Notes under the pieces: generated by a model | The model's input: only the letters and a program-made list of their open reading frames with translations | Database searches by the model: none | Told to the model about the DNA's origin: nothing | In this document: positions 26,581 through 34,851 of the stretch, piece by piece | Layout of the letters: each line of letters starts with the position of its first letter | How positions within the stretch are numbered: position 1 is the first letter of the stretch | NCBI RefSeq assembly: GCF_022829685.1 | Contig: NZ_JAKSYE010000094.1 | Coordinates: forward strand, 90,309-154,308 | DNA: 64,000 bases | Origin: Methylobacterium sp. E-045 | Lineage (GTDB): Bacteria > Pseudomonadota > Alphaproteobacteria > Rhizobiales > Beijerinckiaceae | Reading direction: 5' to 3' | Position numbers and translations under genes: made by a program

Positions 26581-27477
26581 TCAGCCCGCCCGGGCGAGGA
26601 CCAGATCGGAGGCGGCGGAGATCACCCGGTTGCGCCCCGTGGTCTTGGCCTCGTAGAGGGCGATGTCGGCCCGCTTGATCATGGCTTCGATCGTATCGCC
26701 CTCGCACCATTGGCTGACACCGAAGCTGCAGGTGAGGCGGATCGGGGTCCGGGCGCCACGGATGCGCAGGGACTCCACGACGCTGCGCAGCCGAGAGGCG
26801 AGCGCCTCGGCATCGTTTATCGACCGGTGCGGAAGCACGATGCCGAACTCCTCGCCCCCGAGCCGCCCGACGATGCCCTCCTCCGCGATGGTCTTGCAGA
26901 CGCTCTGGATCGCCGCATCGCCGACATCGTGGCCGTATTCGTCGTTGATGCGCTTGAAATGGTCGATATCCACCAGGATCGCCGCCATGTCGCCGTGGTT
27001 CCCCACACGATCGGCGGCGTCCTGCACGCGCTGCAGGAAGGCGCGACGGTTGAGGAGGCCGGTGAGCGGGTCGGTCTCGGCGAGGCGGATCAGCTCGCTC
27101 TGCATGGTCGTCAGGCGGTCCGCCGCCCGCATCCGGGCATGCAGCTCCTCGGCGCCGGGGGGCTTCTCGATGAAATCGTCGGCACCGCTGTCGAGGGCCT
27201 CGGCGAGATTGCGGGAATTGCGGGCCGAGGACATGGTGATGACGTAGAGCGGCCGGTTCGTTTCGGCGATCAACCGTGCCGACCAGCACAGTTCGAGGCC
27301 GCTCAAGGGCCGGACTTCCAGGCTCGAGATCAGGACACGCACGGTCGGCGTGTAGGTTACGAAGTCGAGGGCCGCCTGTGAGTCCGTAAAGACATCGACC
27401 GTGTGGCCCTGCGGCTCGAGCATGCCGGCAACGACCTTCAGGACAACGCGGCTCGTATCGACGATAACGATGTGCAT
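26581..27477 (-). CDS. Diguanylate cyclase with atypical receiver domain
   Basis: A 298-residue protein: receiver-like domain (1-118), linker, and a complete GGDEF domain (about 132-290) with GGEEF at 207-211, AILVDIDHFKRINDEYGHD upstream and the conserved DPLTGLLNRR. It should make cyclic di-GMP. No RxxD inhibitory site precedes GGEEF (AEEG at that place), so product inhibition is unlikely. The receiver keeps Asp7, Thr81 and Lys105 but has Ser51-Ser52 where the phosphoacceptor Asp is expected (RVLISSLEV). The ATG at 27477 begins the domain. Neighbours are the degenerate LuxR regulator downstream and an IS remnant upstream. Confidence 0.87.
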   Translation of the reverse strand: MHIVIVDTSRVVLKVVAGMLEPQGHTVDVFTDSQAALDFVTYTPTVRVLISSLEVRPLSGLELCWSARLIAETNRPLYVITMSSARNSRNLAEALDSGADDFIEKPPGAEELHARMRAADRLTTMQSELIRLAETDPLTGLLNRRAFLQRVQDAADRVGNHGDMAAILVDIDHFKRINDEYGHDVGDAAIQSVCKTIAEEGIVGRLGGEEFGIVLPHRSINDAEALASRLRSVVESLRIRGARTPIRLTCSFGVSQWCEGDTIEAMIKRADIALYEAKTTGRNRVISAASDLVLARAG

Positions 27478-27577
27478 GTCGTGGTCGCCCGCCCCGAAAG
27501 CTTATGATGTCCGCCAGCATGGCGGCGACAGATTAATATGTTCCCAAGACGACGTGCTCACATGAGTCGATCCGGGG

Positions 27578-27720
27578 CCGGGCGAGGGAAGGAGCGCCGT
27601 GTCCGCGCCGCATCCGGGAGAGACCTTCCTTGAAGACGACGTCGAGGACCCCGTGCGGGCTCTCGATGCCCCGGTGGCTGCGGATGGCGTGGGCAGCGAC
27701 GAGTGAACCGTCCGACGGCG
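27578..27720 (-). pseudogene. Remnant of an ISAs1-family transposase (C-terminal part)
   Basis: One minus-strand frame reads LVAAHAIRSHRGIES, then HGVLDVVFKEGLSRMRRGHG. This follows the C-terminal consensus of ISAs1-type transposases (RSHWGIEN-LHWVLDV-F-ED--R-R-GHAP). The catalytic Glu region (GIE) is present, but the tryptophan is changed to arginine and the flanking sequence falls out of frame on both sides. Only about 45 codons are recognisable. No inverted repeats or target duplication could be located. Confidence 0.6.
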
Positions 27721-28074
27721 GTAAAACCCCGATCCCCGGCCGTTCCCGGAAGGACCGGAGGTCGGCATCGCGGGGCGGGGGTCGCCGTCCCGCGACGCTT
27801 CCGCTCCCTTCGGGGTGATCGCCGCGCCGAGGCGCGGCCAGTGCCAAGGAAACAGAATATTCTCGGTGTGCCGCGGCGGGCCGAAAGATTGTCCTTGTCC
27901 ACGTCTGGAAAAGGCATTTCCATTCCTTTGACTGTAGCCTCCATTTGGATGAGATTACATTTATCGATGTCGAAGCGTAGGCAAGATGCTGTGATCTGCT
28001 TGCTGCAATAATGTATTCATTTGCGGCTTATGCTTCGAGAGAATGCCTGACTCCTCACATTCGCGGATAGATCT
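27721..28074. other. Intergenic region, possibly decayed IS sequence plus sfnG promoter
   Basis: The 354 bases upstream of sfnG hold no intact gene. Up to about 27850 the DNA is GC-rich and may be worn transposase sequence. From 27900 to 28074 it is AT-richer, likely containing the sfnG promoter. No specific operator was identified. Confidence 0.4.
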
Positions 28075-29184
28075 ATGACCCGCCAGAGCCATTTCGCCCC
28101 GGAGCCGATCCGTTTCGCCTATTGGGTGCCCAACGTGTCCGGCGGCCTCGTCATCAGCAAGATCGAGCAGCGCACCAGCTGGGATGCCGACTACAACCGC
28201 AAGCTCGCCCAGATCGCGGAGGAGGCCGGGTTCGATTACGCCCTGACGCAGATCCGCTTCACCGCCGGCTACGGGGCAGAGTTCCAGCACGAATCGGTGG
28301 CGTTCAGCCACGCCCTGCTGGCGGTGACCACGAAGCTCAAGGTCATCGCCGCGCTCCTGCCCGGCCCGTGGAATCCGACCATCGCGGCCAAGCAGATCGC
28401 CACGATCAGCCAGCTCACCAACGGGCGCATCGCCATCAACGTCGTGTCGGGCTGGTTTTCCGGCGAGTTCCGCGCCATCGGCGAGCCCTGGCTCGACCAC
28501 GACGAGCGCTATCGCCGCTCGGAGGAATTCATCCGGTCCCTGCGCGGGATCTGGACGCAGGACGACTTCACCTTCCGCGGCGATTTCTACCGCTACACCA
28601 ACTACACCCTGAAGCCGAAGCCGGCCGACCCGCAGCCCGAGATCTTCCAGGGCGGCTCGTCGCGCGCGGCGCGCGACATGGCCGCCCGCGTCTCCGACTG
28701 GTACTTCACCAACGGCAACACCCCGGAGGGCATCCGGGCGCAGGTGGACGACATCCAGGCCAAGGCCTCGGCCAACGGCCATTCTGTCAAAATCGGCGTC
28801 AACGCCTTCGTCATCGCCCGCGACACGGAGGAGGAGGCCCGCGCCGTCCTCCAGGAGATCATCGACAACGCCGATCCCGATGCGGTGAAGGCCTTCGGCC
28901 ACGAGGTGAAGAACGCCGGCAAGGCCTCCCCGGAAGGGGAGGGCAACTGGGCGAAATCGAGCTTCGAGGACCTTGTCCAGTATAATGACGGCTTCAAGAC
29001 CAACCTGATCGGCACCCCCGACCAGATCGCCGAGCGCATCGTCGCCCTCAAGGATGCGGGCGTCGATCTCGCGCTCCTCGCCTTCCTGCATTTCCAGGAG
29101 GACGTCGCCTATTTCGGCGCCCACATCATTCCGAAGGTGAGGGCGCTCGAAGCCGAGCGCGAGCGCCGGGCCGAGGCCGCTTGA
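28075..29184 (+). CDS. sfnG: Dimethylsulfone monooxygenase (FMNH2-dependent, luciferase-like)
   Basis: A 369-residue bacterial-luciferase-fold flavin monooxygenase. The N-terminal FAYWVPNVSGGLVISKIEQR and the following TSWD...YN stretch are hallmarks of SfnG, which converts dimethylsulfone to methanesulfinate using FMNH2 and O2, supplying sulfur. Conserved parts include LTNGRIAINVVSGWFSGEFR and FQGGSSRAARDMAARVSDWY. It is cytoplasmic and needs a separate flavin reductase. sfnB lies 310 bases downstream on the same strand, with palindromic repeats between them. Expression in sulfate starvation is known for the family but no operator is seen here. Confidence 0.9.
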   Translation: MTRQSHFAPEPIRFAYWVPNVSGGLVISKIEQRTSWDADYNRKLAQIAEEAGFDYALTQIRFTAGYGAEFQHESVAFSHALLAVTTKLKVIAALLPGPWNPTIAAKQIATISQLTNGRIAINVVSGWFSGEFRAIGEPWLDHDERYRRSEEFIRSLRGIWTQDDFTFRGDFYRYTNYTLKPKPADPQPEIFQGGSSRAARDMAARVSDWYFTNGNTPEGIRAQVDDIQAKASANGHSVKIGVNAFVIARDTEEEARAVLQEIIDNADPDAVKAFGHEVKNAGKASPEGEGNWAKSSFEDLVQYNDGFKTNLIGTPDQIAERIVALKDAGVDLALLAFLHFQEDVAYFGAHIIPKVRALEAERERRAEAA

Positions 29185-29220
29185 GCGGCCTTTACAACGC
29201 CCCCTGACGAGAGCCGAGCA

Positions 29221-29420
29221 TCCCCTCTCCCCGCACGCGGGGAGAGGGCCGCGGCGACCTCGTCGTCGGCGCGGCGAGGCGGCAGCCGACGGTGAGGGGG
29301 CGGTGCCGACCGAGCCTTTTCCGGCGATGCCCCCTCACCCTCGCTTCGGCTTCGCCTCCGCTTGCCTCGCCCCCGACGAGGGGGGCTCGGCCCTCTCCCG
29401 GCACGCGGGGAGAGGGGGAT
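29221..29420. repeat. BIME-like composite palindromic repeat
   Basis: Two hairpins of the CCCTCTCC family: 29223-29248 (12-pair stem, loop AC) and 29391-29416 (stem CCCTCTCCC/GGGAGAGGG). Between them lies a further inverted pair GGTGAGGGGGC / GCCCCCTCACC. The whole block is about 200 bases and separates sfnG from sfnB. Confidence 0.75.
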
Positions 29421-29494
29421 CCGGCTGAAGCTGCCCGACCTATCGCTCCCTGCCCAGACGCGACGATTTTTTGCCCGATACCCCGGAGCCCCTC

Positions 29495-30745
29495 ATGAAC
29501 ATCGCCGTCAGCGCCCAGTCTCTCGAAACGGCACGGGGCGCGCCGCCCGTGCCCCGGCCGACCGCCCCCGCCCATGTCATCCGCGACGACGCCGAGGCGA
29601 TCCGGGTCGCGCATGCCCTTGCCGGGGCGTTCCGCGAGGGCGCGTCCGAGCGCGACCAGACCAACCGGCGGCCCTATGCCGAGCTCGACGCGTTCTCGCA
29701 AAGCGGATTGTGGTCGATCAACGTGCCCAAGGCCTACGGCGGGCCGGAGGTCTCCTACAAGACCCTGGCCCAGGTCGTCGCGATCATCTCGGCCGCCGAT
29801 CCCTCGATCGGCCAGATCTCGCAGAACCATCTCGGCATCGTCGCGGCGATCCGCACGGTGTCCGACCCCGAGCAGCAGGCGCTGCTGTTCGGCGAGGTCC
29901 TGAAGGGCACCCGCTTCGGCAACGCGTTCTCGGAGATCGGCACCCCGCGCGCCACCGACTTCAAGACCCGTTTCGTCGATGACGGCGACCACGTCATCGT
30001 GCGCGGCAAGAAGTTCTATTCCACCGGCGCGCTCCTCGCCCATCTCGTCCCCATCGTCGCCCTGGATGACCAGGGGCGGGCCTGGTACGCCATCGCCGAC
30101 AGGGGCGCGCCGGGCCTGACCGTCATCGACGACTGGTCGGCCTTCGGGCAGCGGACCACGGCGAGCGGCACCGTCCTCATCGACGACGTCCGGGTGCCCA
30201 AGACCCATCTCGTCCCGGCCTGGAAGGGCTACGAGCAGCCGCGCTCCGACGGCGCCGTCTTCCAGATCATCCAGGCGGCGGTGGATGCCGGCATCGCCCG
30301 CGAGGCCATCGACGACACCATCGCCTTCGTCCGCACCAAGACCCGCCCCTGGGTCGATAGCGGCCAGGACCGCGCCTCCGACGATCCCTATACGATTCAG
30401 GCGATCGGCGAGCTGACGATCCGCCTCCATGCGGCCGAGGCCATCCTCGACCGGGCCGGCCTCGCCCTGGACGAGGCGGTGGCCAACCCCAGCGCGGAGA
30501 CGGTCGCCGCGGCCCAGCTCGCCGTCGCCGAATCGAAGGTGCTCACCACCGAGATCGCGGTGCAGGCGAGCAGCAAGCTGTTCGAACTCGCCGGGACCCG
30601 CTCGACGCTGGCCGAGAGCAACCTCGACCGGCACTGGCGCAACGCCCGCACCCACACCCTCCACGACCCGGTGCGCTGGAAATATGCGATCATCGGCAAC
30701 CACGCCCTCAACGGCGTGAACCCGCCGTTCCACGCCTGGAGCTGA
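29495..30745 (+). CDS. sfnB: SfnB-family acyl-CoA dehydrogenase-like sulfur acquisition oxidoreductase
   Basis: A 416-residue acyl-CoA dehydrogenase/DszC-like flavoprotein of the SfnB group. Landmarks are SGLWSINVPKAYGGPEVSYK, ISQNHLGIVAAIR, SEIGTPRATDFKTRF, KKFYSTGALLAHLVP and the C-terminal HWRNARTHTLHDPVRWKYAI. This family acts on sulfones or related organosulfur compounds with reduced flavin; the exact reaction is not settled. The ATG at 29495 follows CGGAGCC; an upstream TTG at 29471 is less likely. With sfnG upstream it forms a sulfur-scavenging pair. Confidence 0.88.
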   Translation: MNIAVSAQSLETARGAPPVPRPTAPAHVIRDDAEAIRVAHALAGAFREGASERDQTNRRPYAELDAFSQSGLWSINVPKAYGGPEVSYKTLAQVVAIISAADPSIGQISQNHLGIVAAIRTVSDPEQQALLFGEVLKGTRFGNAFSEIGTPRATDFKTRFVDDGDHVIVRGKKFYSTGALLAHLVPIVALDDQGRAWYAIADRGAPGLTVIDDWSAFGQRTTASGTVLIDDVRVPKTHLVPAWKGYEQPRSDGAVFQIIQAAVDAGIAREAIDDTIAFVRTKTRPWVDSGQDRASDDPYTIQAIGELTIRLHAAEAILDRAGLALDEAVANPSAETVAAAQLAVAESKVLTTEIAVQASSKLFELAGTRSTLAESNLDRHWRNARTHTLHDPVRWKYAIIGNHALNGVNPPFHAWS

Positions 30746-30783
30746 CGGTCCCCAGCGGCGAGAAAATCCGCTAAAGGGCGGGC

Positions 30784-32130
30784 ATGACATCCGCCCCCCT
30801 CGTCCGCTTCGCGCCCTCGCCCACGGGCTACCTCCATATCGGCAACGCCCGTCCGGCGCTGCTGAACGCCCTATTCGTGCGGGCGCGGAACGGGCGCTTC
30901 CTGCTGCGCCTCGACGATACCGACCGGGAGCGCTCGACGGAGGCCTTCGCCACAGCCATCGCGGAGGATCTGGCCTGGCTCGGGATCGTGCCCGATCTCT
31001 TCGCCCGCCAGTCGGACCGCTCCGCCATCCACGACGCGGCGGCCGAGCGGCTGAAGGCGGCAGGCCGCCTCTATCCCTGCTACGAGACCCAGGAGGAGCT
31101 GGAGCGCCGCCGCCGGCGCCAGCTCGGTCGCGGCCAGCCGCCTATCTACGACCGGGCAGCGCTCAAGCTCACCGACGACGAGCGCGCGGCGCTGGAAGCC
31201 GAGGGGCGCACGCCGCACTGGCGCTTCAAGCTCGATGCCCGCACCGTCGCCTGGGACGATCTCGTGCGGGGGCCAGCGCATGTGGATTGCGCCTCCCTCT
31301 CGGACCCGGTGCTGATCCGCGCCGATGGCAGCTATCTCTACACGCTGCCCTCCGTGGTGGACGATGCCGAGATGGGGATCACCCATGTCATCCGCGGCGA
31401 GGACCACGTCACCAATACCGGCGTGCAGGTGCAGATCTTCGAGGCTCTGGGCCAGCCGATCCCCGTCTTCGGCCACCACAACCTGCTCACCACCGCCGAT
31501 GGCGAGGGCCTGTCGAAGCGTCTCGGCCACCTGTCGCTGAGGGGCCTGCGCGAGGCGGGCTATGAGCCCGGCGCGGTGCGCTCGCTGGCCGTACTCACCG
31601 GCTCGGCCGAGGCGGTGCGTGCGGTCCCGAGCCTCGACGAACTCGCCGCCCTGGTCGATCTCTCCCACATCTCGCGGGCCCCGGCGAAGTTCGATCCGCA
31701 AGAACTCGACGGGCTCAATGCCCGCCTGATCCATGCCATGCCCTACGAGGCGGCGCGCGAACGCCTCCTCGCCCTGGGTATCCCGGATGACCGGGCGCAG
31801 GCGTTCTGGACGGTGATCCAGCCGAACCTCACCAAGGTCGGGGACGCCGCCGAATGGTGGCGGATCGTGGCCGGGGAGGTGACGCCGGTCATCGCGGATG
31901 CCGGCTTCCTCCAGGCCGCGTCCGAGGTGCTGCCGCCCGAGCCCTGGGACGGCCAGACCTGGAAGGCCTGGACCAATGCGGTGAAGGAGAGGACCGGCGC
32001 CAAGGGCAAGGCCCTGTTCATGCCCCTTCGTCTCGCGGTGACGGGGCTGGAGCACGGGCCGGACCTGTCGGGCCTGCTGCCCCTCATCGGTCGGGATACG
32101 GTGGTGGCCCGGCTCGGCGGTCGAGACTGA
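30784..32130 (+). CDS. gltX: Glutamate-tRNA ligase
   Basis: A 448-residue class I aminoacyl-tRNA synthetase. The HIGH motif is HIGN at 18-21, after [10 protein letters not shown], and the KMSKS-type loop is GLSKR at 242-246. [20 protein letters not shown] is the typical GluRS glutamate/ATP pocket. Alphaproteobacteria usually carry two GltX paralogs, one of them making Glu-tRNA(Gln) for amidation; which one this is cannot be told here. It is complete and starts 38 bases after sfnB, so it may be partly read through from the sulfur genes. Confidence 0.93.
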   Translation: MTSAPLVRFAPSPTGYLHIGNARPALLNALFVRARNGRFLLRLDDTDRERSTEAFATAIAEDLAWLGIVPDLFARQSDRSAIHDAAAERLKAAGRLYPCYETQEELERRRRRQLGRGQPPIYDRAALKLTDDERAALEAEGRTPHWRFKLDARTVAWDDLVRGPAHVDCASLSDPVLIRADGSYLYTLPSVVDDAEMGITHVIRGEDHVTNTGVQVQIFEALGQPIPVFGHHNLLTTADGEGLSKRLGHLSLRGLREAGYEPGAVRSLAVLTGSAEAVRAVPSLDELAALVDLSHISRAPAKFDPQELDGLNARLIHAMPYEAARERLLALGIPDDRAQAFWTVIQPNLTKVGDAAEWWRIVAGEVTPVIADAGFLQAASEVLPPEPWDGQTWKAWTNAVKERTGAKGKALFMPLRLAVTGLEHGPDLSGLLPLIGRDTVVARLGGRD

Positions 32131-32231
32131 CAGAATCGGCCCGAAAAGCGGATCCCGCTTCTCAGACCAGTGCCGGTCGGCCTCGTACCCCCTCCGGTCG
32201 ATCGCTTCGGTCCGTATGCCCGGAGCAGGCT

Positions 32232-32325
32232 CCCTCTCCCGTGTGGGAGAGGGTTGGGGCGAGGGCCGTGCCCTCTCCGGAACGGTCACACACCTCACCC
32301 TGTCCCTCTCCTTCCAGGAGAGGGA
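32232..32325. repeat. Pair of CCCTCTCC palindromes (REP-like) after gltX
   Basis: CCCTCTCCC-GTGT-GGGAGAGGG at 32232-32253 and TCCCTCTCC-TTCCA-GGAGAGGGA at 32303-32325 are two perfect nine-pair hairpins about 70 bases apart. They belong to the same family as the elements at 29221-29420. Confidence 0.72.
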
Positions 32326-32368
32326 ACCCGCGCTCGCCGGACACCGAATGCAGCGGCCGGAGACGGCC

Positions 32369-32467
32369 TCAGGCCGCCCGCACGGTGTCGAGGAAGCGGC
32401 GGACCTCGCCGTTCAGGTGCTCGGACTGGCGCGAGAGGTCGCCCGCCGCGCCCAGAACCTGGGATGC
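32369..32467 (-). pseudogene. Leftover 3' end of a methyl-accepting chemotaxis protein gene
   Basis: A minus-strand frame ending at the stop 32371-32369 reads ASQVLGAAGDLSRQSEHLNG then EVRRFLDTVRAA. This is the usual C-terminus of alphaproteobacterial chemoreceptors (A--L---S--L-----FL--VRAA). Upstream of codon GCA at 32467 the similarity stops within a few residues and the frame has no start before the LysR gene at 32517. About 33 codons survive, suggesting a deletion that removed the body of an mcp gene. Confidence 0.6.
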
Positions 32468-32516
32468 GGCGTGGTGGCAGGCGGGCGGCCTCGGCCCGCT
32501 CCGGCGCGGTCCGGTG

Positions 32517-33428
32517 TCAGTCGCCGCCACCCGCCGCATGAGGCAGGATCGCGTCCCGTTCCTGGAGCAGATGTCCCAAGAGCCGTTGCGCCGCCTGGCT
32601 CGGCGGTCGTCCCGCCGGGCGGATCAGCATCGTCTCGATGGGCAGGCGCGGCCGGAACGGTCGCAGTACGATGGGAAGGCCGGTGAGGTCGCGGGCGGGA
32701 AGGGGATCGACGATGGCGATCCCCAGCCCTTCGGCCACGAGGCCGCAGCGCGCGGACGTATACTGCGCCATGAGGCCGAAGCGCGGGAGGATGCCGGCCG
32801 CCGCGAAGGCCGTCTCGATCGCCTGCTGGAACACGCCGGTTCCGCCCGCGATCAGGGGCTCGTCGGCGAGATCGCCCACCTCGATCACCCGCCTGGCCGC
32901 GAGGGCGTGTCCCCGGGGCAGGGCACAGACCGCATCGATGGCGAGGAAGGGCTCGCAGATCACGCCCGCATAGCCGGAGCGGGGCCGCACCAGGCCGAGG
33001 TCGCATTGCCCGGAGGCGGCCCAGGACCAGATCGTCTCCGGTGCCGGCACATGAACGGCGACGCGGATGCCCGGCGAGTCCTCGTTCAAGCGCCGGATCG
33101 CCCGCGGCAGCAGCCGCGAGGCCAGGGAGGGCTGGCAGGCGACGCGCAACGGTCCCGTGCCGAGGTCGCGGATCTGGCGGGCCGCCTGGGTCAGGTGGTC
33201 GAGCCCCGCATAGGTCCGCTCGACCTCGCGGGCGAAGGCCTCTCCCTCCTGCGTCGGCAGGGCGCTGCCATGGCCGCGCACGAACAGCGCGAAGCCGAGA
33301 TCGGCCTCGAGCAGCGCCATCGCGCGGCTGATATGGGGCTGTCCGATGCCGAGCGCGGCGGCGGCCCGCGTCATCCCGCCATGGCGCAGGACCGCGCGGA
33401 AGAGATCGAGGTGGGCGGGGTTCATCAT
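32517..33428 (-). CDS. LysR-family transcriptional regulator
   Basis: A 303-residue LysR protein: winged-helix domain (about 3-62; LDLFRAVLRHGGMTRAAAAL, then GIGQPHISRAMALLEADLGF) and a periplasmic-binding-type effector domain (90-295; GPLRVACQPSLASRLLPRAI). Double ATG at 33428/33425. It is divergent from the EamA transporter gene with a short intergenic region, the standard layout for LysR control of an adjacent exporter. The ligand is not predictable; the group is related to regulators of amino-acid and opine genes. Confidence 0.87.
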   Translation of the reverse strand: MMNPAHLDLFRAVLRHGGMTRAAAALGIGQPHISRAMALLEADLGFALFVRGHGSALPTQEGEAFAREVERTYAGLDHLTQAARQIRDLGTGPLRVACQPSLASRLLPRAIRRLNEDSPGIRVAVHVPAPETIWSWAASGQCDLGLVRPRSGYAGVICEPFLAIDAVCALPRGHALAARRVIEVGDLADEPLIAGGTGVFQQAIETAFAAAGILPRFGLMAQYTSARCGLVAEGLGIAIVDPLPARDLTGLPIVLRPFRPRLPIETMLIRPAGRPPSQAAQRLLGHLLQERDAILPHAAGGGD

Positions 33429-33548
33429 GCCTGTTTTGCATGGATATCGAAGGGTTGAGTATTTGACGGCATGAGCGCGGGGTGGTTGTCAAGGCGTCCG
33501 CGCCGGGTTCTCTCCGGTTTCGCGGCACGATCAGGCTGGGACGACGCG

Positions 33549-34409
33549 ATGCAACGGAATACGGCGGGGTGGGGCAGCGGCCTTCTGGGCGTCATCATCT
33601 TCAGCGCGTCCCTGCCGGCGACGCGGGTGGCGGTCGGCGGCTTCACGCCGATCTTCCTCACCTCGGCGCGGGCGGTGATCGCGGCTCTCCTCGGCGCGGC
33701 GATGCTCCGCGCCCTGCGGCAGACGCGGCCCGAAAGGTCCGATCTCGCCGCGCTGGTCATCGTGGCCATCGGCGTCGTGGTCGGCTTTCCCCTCCTGACG
33801 GCGCTCGCGCTCCAGCACATCACATCCGCCCATTCCATCGTCTTCATCGGCCTCCTGCCGCTCGCCACCGCCCTCTTCGGCGTGATCCGCGGTGGGGAGC
33901 GGCCGAGCCCGGTCTTCTGGCTGTTCTCCGGCATCGGCGGTCTCACGGTGGCGGGCTTCGCGCTGCTGCAGAGCGGGGGCGGCTCGCTCACCGGCGATCT
34001 TTTGATGGTGGCGGCGATCCTGCTCTGCGGCCTCGGCTACGCGGAGGGCGCAACCCTCTCGCGCCGCCTCGGCGGATGGCAGGTGATCTCCTGGGCCCTG
34101 GTCCTGTCCCTGCCGGTGATGGCCGTCATCGCCCTGGCGAGCCTGCCCTCTTCCTGGAGCGGCATCGGCCTGTCGGCCTGGATCGGCCTCGCCTACGTCT
34201 CGGTCTTCAGCATGCTGGTGGGATTCGTGTTCTGGTATCGCGGGCTGGCCCTGGGCGGGATCGCCGGCGTCGGGCAGCTCCAGTTGCTGCAGCCGTTCTT
34301 CGGCCTGGCTCTCGCGGGCCTGCTCCTCCACGAGCCCGTCGCCCCGAGCATGCTGGCGGTGACCGGCCTCGTCGTTCTCTGCGTGGCGGGGGCCAAGCGC
34401 TATGCCTGA
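33549..34409 (+). CDS. EamA/DMT-family transporter
   Basis: A 286-residue protein with about ten membrane helices forming two EamA repeats (for example IVFIGLLPLATALFGVI and LQLLQPFFGLALAGLLL). These exporters move amino acids or metabolites. The ATG at 33549 begins just before helix 1; a longer frame from 33471 would overlap the probable LysR-regulated promoter and adds an arginine-rich leader, so it is not preferred. It overlaps the next gene by eight bases. Divergent LysR gene suggests inducible efflux. Confidence 0.84.
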   Translation: MQRNTAGWGSGLLGVIIFSASLPATRVAVGGFTPIFLTSARAVIAALLGAAMLRALRQTRPERSDLAALVIVAIGVVVGFPLLTALALQHITSAHSIVFIGLLPLATALFGVIRGGERPSPVFWLFSGIGGLTVAGFALLQSGGGSLTGDLLMVAAILLCGLGYAEGATLSRRLGGWQVISWALVLSLPVMAVIALASLPSSWSGIGLSAWIGLAYVSVFSMLVGFVFWYRGLALGGIAGVGQLQLLQPFFGLALAGLLLHEPVAPSMLAVTGLVVLCVAGAKRYA

Positions 34410-34848
34410 ACTCCTCCTCCTCACGGCCCTGGCCCTGGCGGCCGGGGCCAGCGTCGTCACGCAACAGGTGCTCAACGCCAATCTCAGGGCGGCTCTCGGT
34501 TCGGCGGCATGGTCCGGCTTTGTGAGTTATGCCCTGGGCCTGGGCTGCATGGCGGTGTTGGCCGTCGTCTTGCGCGATCCCCTGCCGTCCCTCGGGGCCG
34601 CAGCGCGCATCCCGTGGTGGGGCTGGAGCGGCGGGGTGTTCGGAGCCCTGTTCATCGGGCTCTCCATCGTCCTCGTACCGAAGCTCGGGGCCGCCACCTT
34701 CATCGCGCTCCTCGTCACCGGGCAGATGCTCGCAGCGGTGACGGCCGACCATTTCGGCTGGCTCGGCCTCGTCCAGCGCTCCCTCGACATGCCGCGCCTC
34801 GCCGGCATCGCGCTCCTGATCGGCGGCGTCATCCTGATCCGGCGGTGA
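34402..34848 (+). CDS. DMT-family membrane protein (YdcZ/DUF606-like)
   Basis: A 148-residue protein with five predicted helices. The start LLLLTALALAAGASVVTQQV, the NANLR motif and the repeated small-residue helices (FGALFIGLSIVLVPKLGAAT) match the DUF606/YdcZ half-size DMT transporters. Such proteins usually work as pairs or with another DMT partner. Overlap with the EamA gene suggests coupled expression and perhaps a shared substrate. The substrate is unknown. Confidence 0.82.
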   Translation: MPELLLLTALALAAGASVVTQQVLNANLRAALGSAAWSGFVSYALGLGCMAVLAVVLRDPLPSLGAAARIPWWGWSGGVFGALFIGLSIVLVPKLGAATFIALLVTGQMLAAVTADHFGWLGLVQRSLDMPRLAGIALLIGGVILIRR

Positions 34849-34851
34849 TGC

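Noticed and set aside
29221..29420. Possible CRISPR or attachment site
   Set aside because: Repeats are palindromes of a dispersed family with no regular spacing, integrase or tRNA nearby.
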